NCBI GenBank assembly: GCA_031308135.1
Contig: JAHLJT010003656.1
Span: 71,752,984 to 71,816,983, forward strand
Reading direction: 5' to 3'
Length of the DNA stretch: 64,000 nt
Origin: Acheta domesticus
Lineage: Eukaryota; Arthropoda; Insecta; Orthoptera; Gryllidae
Position numbers and translations under genes: made by a program. The stretch's first letter is position 1; the number at the start of each line of letters is the position of its first letter. Under the pieces are notes generated by a model. That model saw nothing but the letters and a program-made list of their open reading frames with translations, was not told the origin of the DNA and searched no databases. This document shows, one piece after another, positions 48,080 to 58,904 of the stretch.

Positions 48080-48610
48080 CCGACCGGGAGAGGTGGCTCA
48101 AGGCATCAACTGATGTCACTGCAGTTCCCTGACCGGGAAGTCCTAGATTCGAGTACCGACGGTGGCAGGATTTTCGTCACTTGCTAGATAGCTAGAACGA
48201 ATTCAGTCGCTGTCTGAAGGATAATTCTAGTGACCGGCTGCTCTGATCGGTCGTTTTCCCTGGCTCTTCCGATCAATACCAGGCGAATGCTGAGGTAGTA
48301 CTCCAACAAACGGGCCACGGACGTCGCGCGATCTTTCCTTCCCCTTTCTGTCCTAGCCTCACCCTTTACTTACACACACAGACATTTACGTGCACTACAC
48401 TATCACATATGCTCAGAGACCTGTCGGGAGCTCAGAGCCTGTCCTGTTGGGGCGGTGCCTCGCTGATGGGAGATGTCCAGTTGGCGAAAATCCCGCTAAC
48501 CAACAGGTAGGTCGGCATCGGATCTCACCATGTAGTGGGGGAAATCACCTCCATCTCTCGAGGAGAAAATTGGCACTATACTTACATAAGTAATGCAGTT
48601 GACGCCCCCG
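48080..48610 (+). mobile_element. SINE B copy 5, near full length
   Basis: The tRNA-like head GAGGTGGCTCAAGGCATCAA and CTGATGTCACTGCAG is followed by a B-box AGATTCGAGTACC. The body follows: GTCTGAAGGATAATTCTAG, CGATCAATACCAGGCGAATG, AACGGGCCACGGACGTCGCG, CTGTCGGGAGCTCAGAGCCT and GGGCGGTGCC. The end is GCAGTTGACGCCCCCGGAG. Confidence 0.88.
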
Positions 48611-49369
48611 GAGTCACTAATCTTTCATCAACGTGCTCATCCAAACGCAGACTGCGTACGTTTATTGTTTTTCGTTCTTGACCCTCAGCGAGAGCCGGTA
48701 TCTCACGGGAGGGAAGGGAGGAAAGTTCTGCTCACACATTTTCTTCTTACGAATATAATTCGCAAATTAAATATTTCCTTTGATATTGGATGGAAAAATG
48801 TATAATTTTTGATATTATAGCTCTAAGGAAATTTGTTTTGATCGAATTTTGAAATACGCGCGTTTTTTGGCGACTGCAAAACTATTGAGATCGCTTTGAG
48901 GAGAAACTCTAAGCCATTCCTTCTCCAAGATCGGTATGTGTGTTAATTGCCCATATATCACAGTGGATCTGCGGCCAGAAAAAGAAACTTTTTATAATCG
49001 AGCTATACAGCCCTCTTGAAATACTATCAACAGATGTGTTTCCTCTAGGTTATCATGGGACATACGCCAAGATGTGTCAAGACGCATGGCCAAGATGTGT
49101 CAGGACGTGGGGAGGGTGAATGGCTGCCGCATTGTGTAATCTCACTTGGATTAGTCGAAACCTATGTGAAGGAGCAATCCTCACCATTAGATCTTCATCT
49201 GTAATATCATCGCAAGTCGACGAATGTAATTTAATTTCGTATGTGTTTCATTTGAAGTAATGTATACAATTGACTTCTTTGTATTTCGTCTCTTAAGAAA
49301 CGTCACTGTTCCCAACCTTTCCTTTTAACAGTCACGAACACCAGCAACACGCTTCTCGCAAACCATGAG

Positions 49370-49585
49370 GGTAAGATCGTCGTCTCCGATCAATTCCATG
49401 CGACAACAGTTCCCTGACCAACCACGTACGCCAACCGTCAACGGACCACGTGAATTTTCCTTCCCCCTTTCCACCAACTTTTCACTCGCGAACCCTGTAA
49501 TGCGCTCCTCGCATGTGCATATGTTAGGAGCAGGTCTGAGCCGGTTGGAGCGGTGTACTGGCTAGGGGAGCGAGACGTCTCAGAG
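49370..49585 (+). mobile_element. SINE B copy 6, old fragment
   Basis: Matches blocks of the B body with many substitutions: CCGATCAATTCCATGCGACA, CCCTGACCAACCACG, TTTTCCTTCCCCCTTT, AGGAGCAGGTCTGAGCC and GAGCGGTGTACTGGCTAGGG. Confidence 0.5.
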
Positions 49586-49724
49586 AACGAGTTGTTGGAG
49601 GGGAGTTGGCAGTGCAATGTAGCAGTTGAAATGATAATGTCTTGAAAATGTAATAAAAAAAGAGAAATAGCGAATGCCCTTTTATACCGAATAGATGTTG
49701 TAGAAGTCTGAGCTTCAACAGCAC

Positions 49725-50500
49725 ACACGTTTTCGCATTTTTGTCTATCTTCTGCAATCTTCGAAAATTCAGAGAGTTCAACGAAACGGATCTTGCGCTA
49801 TCAATGGAAACATTTTAAAGAAAAATTTGGAGGCAAAATAATTGTTTAAAAATTGACTAGATTTAACGCACAATTACGCGAGAAATATTCACGTTTTCGA
49901 AAAGGGTACGTCTTAATTTTAAACTTGCTTTTTAATAACAGATTTCATTAAGAATAAAAATATTGATCTTTAATGTTGTAGTTGTAGGAAGACGCGACAA
50001 AAATGTTGGATTATGCAATTTCGAAAACTCCATATTTCAATGATTATAAGATCTGCGCTATTCCCTTAGACGTCTTCTGCACTAACCGAGGACAAAGTAT
50101 AATAAAAACATTTGGAGCCATTTTTGAGTAAATTTTGAACATGGCTTCATCTAAAGCACTCGCAAAAATATGTTGCAAACTCTCGAGATCGTTCAGATTG
50201 ATCGCAGAATATAAATTTTGAAGAAAATCGTCGGAACGAATTAGGCACTAGTGTTGACTACAGGCTGACGATCAGACAGATGTTTCCCAACAATCAATTT
50301 TTCGGAGTCAAAGACTCAAAACTACTCAACGGTTACTGACTTTAGCGTATTAGAGGAAGTGATTTACTTCACACAGGAACAAGATTTTATATTTTCGTTA
50401 CCAGGGCCTGACAATGAGTTTTTCTGCCGAAAAATCGCTGATTTCCGCCTCACGATAAAAGAACTATCTCTTCACTAAGTTCGAAGTAAAGCGAGAAGGT
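49725..50500 (+). repeat. A-family repeat, diverged copy
   Basis: Shows two monomer starts (TTCGAAAATTCAGAGAG; ATTTGGAGCCATTTTTGAG), the GTTGTAGTTGTAGGAAGACG word also found at 31490, and the 3' domain (CACTAGTGTTGACTACAGGC, CAATCAATTTTTCGGAGTC, ACCAGGGCCTGACAATGAG). The terminal hairpin is eroded. Confidence 0.65.
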
Positions 50501-52054
50501 AAAAATTAACATCTGGTGAAGAAATGCAGAATTATGACCTTTGATCTCTATGAAATGATTATAAGGAAAATGTATTATTGCACAGTGTAATATTCCATTA
50601 AACACGCCGTGCGTTTATCCCTGAACAGTATTTCAACAGTTTAATTCCCGAGTATGCGGATGTGCGTTTCCGTCACTGTTACACCACTTCCCATACACCA
50701 ATCGAGATATATGAGGTGCCGTTCGACGCGTCTCTAAGCTTCAAATACATTTCCAGAAATGTGTTTTTTCGTGATTTGGCGCTTCGATCGCAGTGAGTGT
50801 GCCGGGAATGAAACCAAAGCCACCTAAATAGATCTATGCAGGCGGCGTTGATTAAAACCCGTTACCCCATGGTTATTTTCAGTTCACGACACCATAATTT
50901 TCTTCTTCTATGAGGATGCAACATTGATTTTTGACGAACGAACAATATCCAAGATAAATATCGTCCGGAAGAATTTGTTGTGAAGTCGTAAGAGTGACGT
51001 ATTTCATGCGTATCTTCTTATAATAAATTTGCAAATTACCATGGAATATTCAATTTGAAGAACATGAAGTGAATACGAAGAAAACAAGAACTGAAAGTGG
51101 TACTAGAGAATACATTTTGTAAGCATGCAAAGATCGATTTTCAATTTAAAGTGACTTACAAATTTTCACCTTATAAACATAACACCTTATAATCACCTTT
51201 ATAAACATACGAAATAGTAACCTTTTAATGCTTATGTATTTGCCTTCACATCAGACAGAGTCAGTTGTAGAGTTTTAAAATTAAACTGAGTTGTAGAGTT
51301 TTAAAACCTCAGGGGAATCAAATGTAGTTCAAGATTTTGCATCTGAATTTTCAGAACTGAGAATGATCTTATAATAGCATTAGAGAATAACGCAGAAGAA
51401 CAGCTTACAGGTGATCGTTAATGTCCATATTAGAAGACAAAACGTAAAAAATATAGCTGTTCTAAATTCTAACAAATTCGCATCATTCACACCTGCAAGT
51501 AATTTTTACGGCGATTATAATTTTGAAATTGCAATATTACCAGTTCATATCCCGCAGCCGCAGTTAGGTAATATACAAGGTAATTGGGTGTTAGGAATTT
51601 TTAAACTGGAGTATAACAGTAATAGCTACTACAATTCATTGGTAAGCCTAATTCCAGATACTGTAAGAGCATATTTGAAAAATGTTACGCATGAAGAAAT
51701 GAAGTATGAAGGAAATTTTTAATACATGAAAATACTTTTAAAACAGTTTACAGCGTCGGCGACGCCACATTCAACTAGTCATTAATATACGAGCTCTCTA
51801 TTTTACATATACGAGAGAGAAATAAGGGCTATAATAATGAAAACATGAAAGTCATTGGAATTCGTCTTACTAGATATTATCAGAAAATACTAATAAAAAA
51901 GTGTTGATTTTTCAAATGCATTTAATATTTCGCATTGATTCATGTTTTGAGAATTATTGATGGAATTACATGCGAAGGAAATCATTATTGAGCATAAAGA
52001 TATTGTTCCCTGTTTGTCGCACTTAGTATTCTACAGTGCCAAAAAGGAATCTTC

Positions 52055-52420
52055 TTCTTCTTCTTCTTCTTCCTAACTGGGTTTAGCTTATGTGACCTAT
52101 TCGAGCACCCATATTTCTTCTCGGTCTACCAATGTCCATTCTTCCTTCTGTTTTATAGTTGATAGCTACGAATGGTCTGTTCATTGGCATTCTTGATACA
52201 TGATTGTACCATTTTAACTAATTTTTAAGAATGTTCTCGTACAATTCTTTGACTTTTAAAATATCTCTTTTTTCAGAGTTCCGTTTCTTGTCGAGTAGCA
52301 AACACCCTAATGTGTTTCGCAGAAATTTCATTTCCGCCGTTCGTATTTTATTTTTGATCTTTTTCGTTTTCACCCATGTTTCGCTGGTATACATGAGTGT
52401 GACTAAAAAGTAATCTTTGT
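52055..52420 (-). mobile_element. Non-LTR retrotransposon 3' fragment with (GAA)n tail
   Basis: The minus-strand frame reads VTLMYTSETWVKTKKIKNKI, then RTAEMKFLRNTLG, ELYENILKN, a stop, then in the same frame LKWYNHVSRMPMNRPFV, EGRMDIGRPRRN and a stop. This is the familiar YGSETW, AEM-FLR, W-GHV-RM, GR-GRPR order of reverse-transcriptase C-termini. It then ends in GTTAGGAAGAAGAAG repeats. One in-frame TAG and loss of most of the element make it inactive. Confidence 0.82.
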
Positions 52421-53567
52421 TGTAATCTTTGTTGATTTCTGTAAAAATTGAAAGGTTCCAAATACACAATATTAATATAAATAATATTTGAAATAATATT
52501 AATTCTTACACTGTTAGTGATCAGATCAACATATATTTTGTTTTTCTTCCAAGAAATAGGGTCAATCAATGGTTTTCTCTCGACGTTTAGTACAAGTAGA
52601 GTTTGTCGTTCAACGACTCTTTTACTTGTGTCATCTTCATTGTTTAATAATACGAATAACTTATAATGGATTAATAAAGTGTTGCATTCAAAATGTTGTC
52701 CAATTCTTTTGGATAAAACCATGATCACATTATATGTGTTATTTCCCGATGTGAACAAATGCAAATGAAATTGCCACATTTTTTTAATTACCCACGTAGT
52801 AGTGTGTATTACGCAAATATATTTTGCAAACTTCGATTCTTCTTTTCACACTACCATCCTAATATTGTACTGTGGCGTTAAAAATCGAAGGAATACTGAA
52901 GTGAAACTACATACTTTTAATTCGTATATAGTATTAAATGAAAGGCACCAATACACCGAAATTATTTATTCATTTTGTTTTCAAGTGATTTCCTACAAGA
53001 AGGAGGCGGAGGGGAGAACCATCCTTTGGTAATTTTGAGGAAATTTAAGAAATTTTAAAAGAAAAAGCTTTGGATAATGAAGACTGGAAGGGTAGTGAAA
53101 CAATTCATTCATACATTACAGTTCATTCAATCCCTTGCGGGCAAAGGACCCCAGAAGATTCTAGGACAGCAAACAAAAGAAAAAAAATCAATAATAGAAA
53201 GGATTGTGAAATAAAATAAGAATTAATTGTCAGAGTGAAAATAATCTTGTAAAAAATACTGCAAACAACAAAGTACAAATGTTACGGATGACGTGCAAAT
53301 CTGGCTGATTCACGAATTAGTTGGATAATATTAATGATATTCACGATGGAAGATTAGAAGTATACTTTGGGATTCAGGCGGAAGATATCGACATTAATCA
53401 ACACTAAGTGTTTAGTGTGGGAGAAATGGGGTACGTTTACAAGGAGTATAAGATATTATGTGATAAACAGGAATCAAACTTTTGGCGAGGAGTTCCTAAG
53501 ACTTCTGGGAGATAGTGTATGTAGTCTTAAATATCTATTTAATCGTTACCACAAAACCTAAAACCGG

Positions 53568-54095
53568 CTTAGATGGTTTAGGGCATCAATTAATGTCACT
53601 GTAGTGCCATTGATGGGGAGGTACTAAGGTTCGAATCCCGACTGCGGGATTTCCGACACTAGTTAGTTTGGTGGAGTTCAGCACCTTTCTAAAAAAAATT
53701 CTAGTGTCCGACGGCTCTGATCGGTAGTTTTCCGAAGATTCTCCCACCTAAACCAAGCGAATTCCGGAGCAATACCCTAACAAACGCGCCACGCACCGTG
53801 CACTGTCTTTCTTACTTCTTCGTTTTCCCGACAACACCCTTGCACACATACATTTACATGCACTACGCTACCATACATACCGGGAGACCAGTCGCCAGCT
53901 TAGTGCTTGTCCCAGCAGGGGGAGGGGGTGCCCCGCTATTGAGAGATACCCGGTTGGGGAAAACCCTGACATGTAGGTCGGCGCCGAATCTCGCCATCCA
54001 GCGGGCAAAGACCACTGCCACCTCCCGCGATAAAGACACGTACTGCACCTACGAGATTCATATAGAAGTTGAATCCGGAAACACCATTTAACCAA
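53568..54095 (+). mobile_element. SINE B copy 7, near full length
   Basis: The head has GGTTTAGGGCATCAATTAAT and GTCACTGTAGTGCC, with a perfect B-box GGTTCGAATCC at 53629-53639. The body continues with GGCTCTGATCGGTAG, AACGCGCCACG, CCGGGAGACCAGTCGCCAGC, GGTGCCCCGCTA and AAGACCACTGCCACCTCCCG. It is the clearest evidence that B is tRNA-derived. Confidence 0.88.
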
Positions 54096-54439
54096 ACCTA
54101 AACTTCAGTACAACTGAGCTGACGCATCGATACGCATTTCCGAGTTAGCGATGATGTTTCGGACTTCGCGATTTTCATGAAATAACCTTGAGGCTGCGGA
54201 GCGCATAATTTTCATTGGATTTTTATGCTTCTTACAAACGTACAAAAACCCTCGCACTCGGACAATCACCTTAACTTCAGCCTACGCCTGGTGACTCATA
54301 CCAGCGTCAGGCGGGTGAAATAAACCGTATATCACCATTAATGTACTTTTATCTACGTTGTTGGGTTACGCGATTTAACCGGGCACTCTTATCATTATTC
54401 ATATTTTGGTCTATATCATATCTTGTAAACAGTGTAATA

Positions 54440-55350
54440 AAGTAAAACTAGAGGAGCTATAGCAGCATACCCGTTCTCGCATTATTTCTAAATTTTCAAT
54501 TTTCGAAAATTCAGAGTCTAATAAAAATTAGACCTATGCCATTCTTTTGAACGTTTCATGTTTTATCCGTAGAAAAATTAAAGAAAACATTTTGAACGTG
54601 CACTTTATATAAAGTGCCCTCCAATGCAAATATCCTGTTTAAACTCCGATGACTTCAAGTTCATTTAAATTGACCGAGAAATATAAATTTTGGAGAAAAT
54701 TGGTTGACGCCGACTTTTGGTGAAATAGTTTCGGCGCTAGATTTTGACCACAGACAGACGGTCGGATGGAAAGATGGAGGGACAGATGTACGGAAAGATA
54801 TGCGGACAAATGGACGGACAGGTGGATGAACAGACTGACGGACGGACATGAAGACGGATGGTCAGACTGATGGACAGTCTAACGGGCAGACGGACGGGCA
54901 GACGGACGGGCAGAGGGACGGGCAGACGGACGGGCAGACGGACGGGCAGACGGACGGGCAGACGGACGGGCAGACGGACGGGCAGACGGACGGACAGACG
55001 GACGGGCAGAAGGACGGGCAGAAGGACGAGCAGAAGGACGAGCAGACGGACGAGCAGACGGACGGGCAGAGCGACGGGCAGAATGACGAGGAAGCCTGAT
55101 GGATAAATAGAGGGCAGACAGACATTTTGCTGTCAGTCAATTTTTCGGTATCAAGGACCCACACAACTGGATATTGACTATACAAAATATTGAAGGAAAT
55201 AAGTTACTACATGTAGGAAGCAGATTTATCCACTTTTTCGACACCAGGACCCGACAAAAAGAATTTTTTTCTCGAAAATTCTCCGTTTTCCAGCGTACGA
55301 TTACAATACTTTCTCTTTTTACGAAGTAAGGGCAAGAAAGGAAAAAACTA
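54440..55350 (+). repeat. A-family repeat with internal minisatellite
   Basis: The monomer part (TTTTCGAAAATTCAGAGTC at 54500, AGAAAAATTAAAGAAAACAT) leads to TGGAGAAAATTGGTTGACG, then CCACAGACAGACGG, which expands into the 54755-55100 tandem array. The usual 3' part resumes after it (GTCAATTTTTCGGTATCAAG, GACACCAGGACCCGACAA). Confidence 0.7.
54755..55105 (+). repeat. 12-bp minisatellite GACGGACGGGCA
   Basis: From 54889 on, near-perfect 12-bp units GACGGACGGGCA (with GAAGGACGAGCA variants near the end) repeat about 16 times. The proximal part has looser GACGGACAG words. The expansion arises inside the conserved ACAGACAGACGGACGGAC motif of the A-family repeat. Frames through it (Thr-Asp-Gly-Gln repeats) are artefacts. 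Confidence 0.9.
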
Positions 55351-55394
55351 TTATTCAGATGAATCTTTTCTTATAGTTATGTTTCTTTTACACC

Positions 55395-55545
55395 AAGCAA
55401 GAAAGCCACGAGAGGGACTGCGAGGAGGAGAAGCCGTGAACGCGCGCCAGGCCGCAGCCGCAGTCGCCGCAGCACCGTCCACCGCAGCCGCCGCGCCCGC
55501 CTGCGCGGGAAGCGCGGCGCAGTGGGACGAAACCTCGCGCATTCA
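55395..55545. other. GC-rich island
   Basis: About 150 bp with GCCGCAGCCGCAGTCGCCGC and CGCCCGCCTGCGCGG words. No splice-bounded conserved peptide was found on either strand. Confidence 0.4.
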
Positions 55546-55579
55546 AAACATTTTTTCAACAGGCTGTGAGAGCTCAGCG

Positions 55580-55790
55580 GGCGACACTGTTACCTCTGAC
55601 AAATTCTAGGATTCGAGTCTCGATAGTTGCGTGTTTTCGATACTAGCTACGTGAATGGGTTGATTTCAACCACTGCTTAGAGGAGAATTATAGCCGCCGG
55701 CTGCTGTGGGTCGGGAGCGTATAACACGATAAAGCGGCACAAGATGAACACTGCCACTTCCAAGGGTATATACCATGAACATTGAATGGG
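55580..55790 (+). mobile_element. SINE B copy 8, 5' part
   Basis: GGATTCGAGTCTCGATAG (B-box region), GCTTAGAGGAGAATTATAGC and CCGCCGGCTGCTGTGG match the first half of B. The 3' half is absent. Confidence 0.65.
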
Positions 55791-55949
55791 CCTAGTAATG
55801 ACCTGTAGTTTTGGCAATGGCACTCTCTCACTTCACGCATGTCATATGAAGGGGAGGGCACTTATTTTTGTTGACAAGAGAACTGTGAATCTCCAATTGA
55901 GTTTGGTTGTGTCTGATATGATACATATTTTCCGATTTAAACATAATGA

Positions 55950-56089
55950 CACTTCAAGGTCACAAGATGGACGAGAGAGGGGACACTGTCATCCAATCGG
56001 GAGCTCTAATTCCAAAAACCTAAGTGGTAAGGAAGCTCCCGATTGGATTCCAGTGTCCCCCTCTCCGTCGAGCTCGAGCCATTGAAATG
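55950..56089. repeat. Inverted repeat with 36-bp core arms
   Basis: GACGAGAGAGGGGACACTGT ... CCAATCGGGAGCT (from 55970) pairs with AGCTCCCGATTGGATTCC ... CCCTCTCCGTC (to 56069) across a 27-bp loop. Weaker pairing continues outward. There is no coding capacity, so it is likely a MITE. Confidence 0.75.
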
Positions 56090-56439
56090 CCATTGTGATT
56101 AAATCGGAGTATAGTAGCTGATTACTCAAGACATAGAGTTACTTAGTGGCTGGATTCTGAAGAACTATCCAAGAATTTGCACGCTGTTCGAATTGTCAGT
56201 TTACATGCGGCGAACCTTAAGTCTATTCCATAAAGCTTGCTTCAGTAGGAATGTTTGACATAGATGAGGGTTGCTGCTGGGAATTTGTGAGGATGTTTGA
56301 CGATTCGCAGGGTTGCTGCTGGGGATTTGTGAGCAGGTTCCAGAAATGTACATCATAGAATATTCGAATTATTCCTTCACGGTAGGGAAGTATAAAAGCT
56401 CATCACGCCCGGTGTGTGGTTTCGGCCCAGTGTGCGCGA

Positions 56440-57260
56440 AAGAAGGCCTCCTTTCGCGCCGCGTGGGGCCTAGACGCCCGCGATTTCACCTGTGGCCGCC
56501 ACCGCCGTCGCCGCCCCTCCCCTCTGCCCGGTGCCCTGGCGGCGCGACGGCGGCGTCATGGGAAAGGAACCGTGGCCACGTGCGCCCCACACCATCGCGC
56601 CGCGCGTGGACGTTATCGCGGAAGGCGTCACACCGCGACCCCCGTCCTGAACGTCCCGCCCCCTCCCCGCCATCCCGCCTGCCCCGCCGCCCCCTCCGCT
56701 CGCCATGCCTCCCCGCCCGTCCCGCTCTACCGGCCGCCCCGGCCCGCCCTGCTTTGCCCGCCCCGTCCTGCTCTTCTCCGCCCCGCTCCGCCCCGTCCTG
56801 CCCGGGTCCCGTTCAGTCCCGTCCCGCCCCGTCCCCGTCCCCCCGCCCCGTCCCCGTCCGTCCCCCCCGCCCCGTCCCACCACCGCCCCGCCCCCGCCTC
56901 GTCCCCCCGCCCCGTCCCCCCGCCCCGTCCCCCCGACCCGTCCCCCCGCCCCGGCCCCGGCCCCCGCCCCATCCCAGTCCCCCGCCCCGTCCCCGTCCCC
57001 CGCCCCGTCCCGACCCGCCACTCCCGCCCCGTCCTGCCCCGCCTTGTCCCACCTCGACCGGTTCCGCCACGACCCGCCCCGCCCCACCCACGCCGGGCCC
57101 TTCGTCGCACCGTCCCCTCCCTCGGCCACCCGATTGGCGTCGGCCTTTTCCATGCTCACGAAACGCTCGACGGTCCTGCCCAGGTGCCGCGCGTGTGGAG
57201 TGGGGAAAGACGGAAACTCCCCCCGGCCGCTTTCCCCAGGGACAGCCGCGCGACACGTTG
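56440..57260. repeat. C-rich low-complexity block (CCCCGTCC / CCGCCCC words)
   Basis: The plus strand is dominated by CCCCGTCCC and CCGCCCCGTCC words, densest at 56640-57060. The TTC39C transcript strand is therefore rich in GGGG runs. Long open frames in several phases on both strands are compositional. No recognisable protein is present. Confidence 0.8.
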
Positions 57261-57409
57261 GGAATTCCCCTGCCTTTTGCGCCTTCTGCACAGTCAATTG
57301 ACACCGTTTTTTCGCCTGTTTGTTCAGAGTATTTGGGCTTAATTCACAATACGCGATGGAAGGTCAGAGTAGAGAGGAGAGCGGATCCTGTATTTAACTA
57401 GTCACTCTA

Positions 57410-58110
57410 CAGCAGCACATACTATTTCTCACCGTTTCTAAATTTGAAATTTTTGAAAATTCGGAGAGTTCGACGAAAATGAGAGCCTCGTCATTTTTAG
57501 CGCCCCTTCTATCCGTGGAAAAAAATTAAAGAAACAATTTGGAGCGGATTTTGAGATTTTTGTGAATAAATTACATTAAATTTCAGCACAAATTATGCAA
57601 ACCTTACTCGTCTCTTCAAAAAAATTCTACATGAGCTTTCTTAAAGAGTTCAAAACAGACTTTGTCTAAGGTAAAAATCTCCATCTTCAATTTTGTAGTT
57701 TTAAAATGTTAACTTTTTGTTGAAGCTTCTTGAAAAGTACCTTCAAAAATCAAAATATCCATTTGAAACTCCCAAAGCCTCGAGTTCATTCAGATCGATC
57801 GGGGAATATCAATTTTGGAGAAAATCGGCTGAACAGTTTAGGTGATAGCTTTGACCACAAACGGATGGACGGACGGACATTTTGCCGTCGATCGATTTTT
57901 CGGTTTCAAGGTCCCACAAAGCATGGATTCTGGCTGCACGGTGTTTCAGACAAAGTAAATTCTAAAGTATATAGGAACATGATTTATCCATTTTTTCGTT
58001 ACCACGGCCCGACAATAAAAGCTTTTCTCTCGAAATTATTACGTAACGATATTCCTATAATGTTTTCCCCAATAATCCTGGGCGTATGGGATTTCATGGA
58101 GAAATTCACA
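57410..58110 (+). repeat. A-family repeat
   Basis: The monomer part (TTTTGAAAATTCGGAGAG, ATTTGGAGCGGATTTTGAG, CTCCATCTTCAATTTTGTAG) is followed by the 3' domain: CAGATCGATCGGGGAATATC, TTGGAGAAAATCGGCTGAAC, GACGGACGGACATTTTGCCG, TTTTTCGGTTTCAAGG and ACCACGGCCCGACAATAA. The end hairpin is not recognisable. Confidence 0.7.
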
Positions 58111-58149
58111 TTTTAAAATATTATGATTTTTCTTTAACGAATTTATAAA

Positions 58150-58423
58150 AGGTACTGACATCAACTGATGTCACTGCAGGACATCAACTGATGTCGCTGC
58201 AGTGCTGAGGTCCGAGAATTGGTGTTCCAACGGTGGCAAGATAGATAGCTAGGTCGAACTCAGTGGCACTGTCTGGAGGAGAATTCTAGTGACCGGCTGC
58301 TATGATCGGTAGTTTAACGTAGTTTTTCCGATCAACACCAGGCCAATGCCAGAGAAGTTCCATAACAAATGGATCACGAACCGCGAGATCATTCCTTGTA
58401 CGTCCTTGCCCTATCCGCTCCCC

Positions 58424-58457
<34 letters not shown>

Positions 58458-58695
58458 GCACTACGCTACCACACCTGTCGGGAGGCCAGATGGGAGCTTA
58501 GAGCTTGTGCCGGGCGGTGGCCCGCGGGTGGGAGACATCTCGATGGGCAAACCCCCGCAAACCAACGTATACGTAAACGCTGGATCATCCAGCGGGGAAA
58601 GATCACTCTATCCATCCATGATAAAACATGAACTACACTTACAGGACTAATGACCATTGCCGTTGACGCGCCTGGAAGCACGAAATAATCAATCT
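58150..58695 (+). mobile_element. SINE B copy 9, near full length
   Basis: The head contains GACATCAACTGATGTCACTG twice in tandem (58156-58200). The body has CTGTCTGGAGGAGAATTCTA, TGACCGGCTGCTATGATCGG, CTGTCGGGAGGCCAGATGGG, and GACTAATGACCATTGCCGTT near the end. An internal (CA)n at 58425-58456 expands the ACACACA block common to the family. Confidence 0.88.
58425..58456. repeat. (CA)n microsatellite within SINE B
   Basis: About 16 CA units within the SINE B body, where other copies have only ACACACATA-like words. Confidence 0.95.
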
Positions 58696-58904
58696 AAATT
58701 GGAATTTGCCACCCTTTGAAATATTTTTGAAATTATATCGTTTTCTTTACTGCTACAAATGACTGCAAGGGAAGTTCCCAAGTTGGTCTGTAGAAGATTT
58801 CCAAAACAAAATCGGTTGGGAATCAGTGGGACAAACTTAAACAAGTTCAAAAAAAGGGAAAAATGTAGCATTTTCTTCAAGTTGTATTTTATTTGATTGA
58901 TTTG

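Noticed and set aside
54848..55185. Thr-Asp-Gly-Gln and Cys-Pro-Ser-Val repeat frames (antifreeze- or silk-like appearance)
   Set aside because: They are the 12-bp minisatellite read in different phases inside an A-family repeat.
55351..55542. Possible extra TTC39C exon in a GC-rich block on minus
   Set aside because: Exons a and b join in phase without it and the peptide has no TTC39C similarity.
56313..57401. 362-codon plus-strand Pro-rich frame and overlapping frames on both strands
   Set aside because: Open in several phases at once because of C-rich low complexity; no domain or homologue recognisable.
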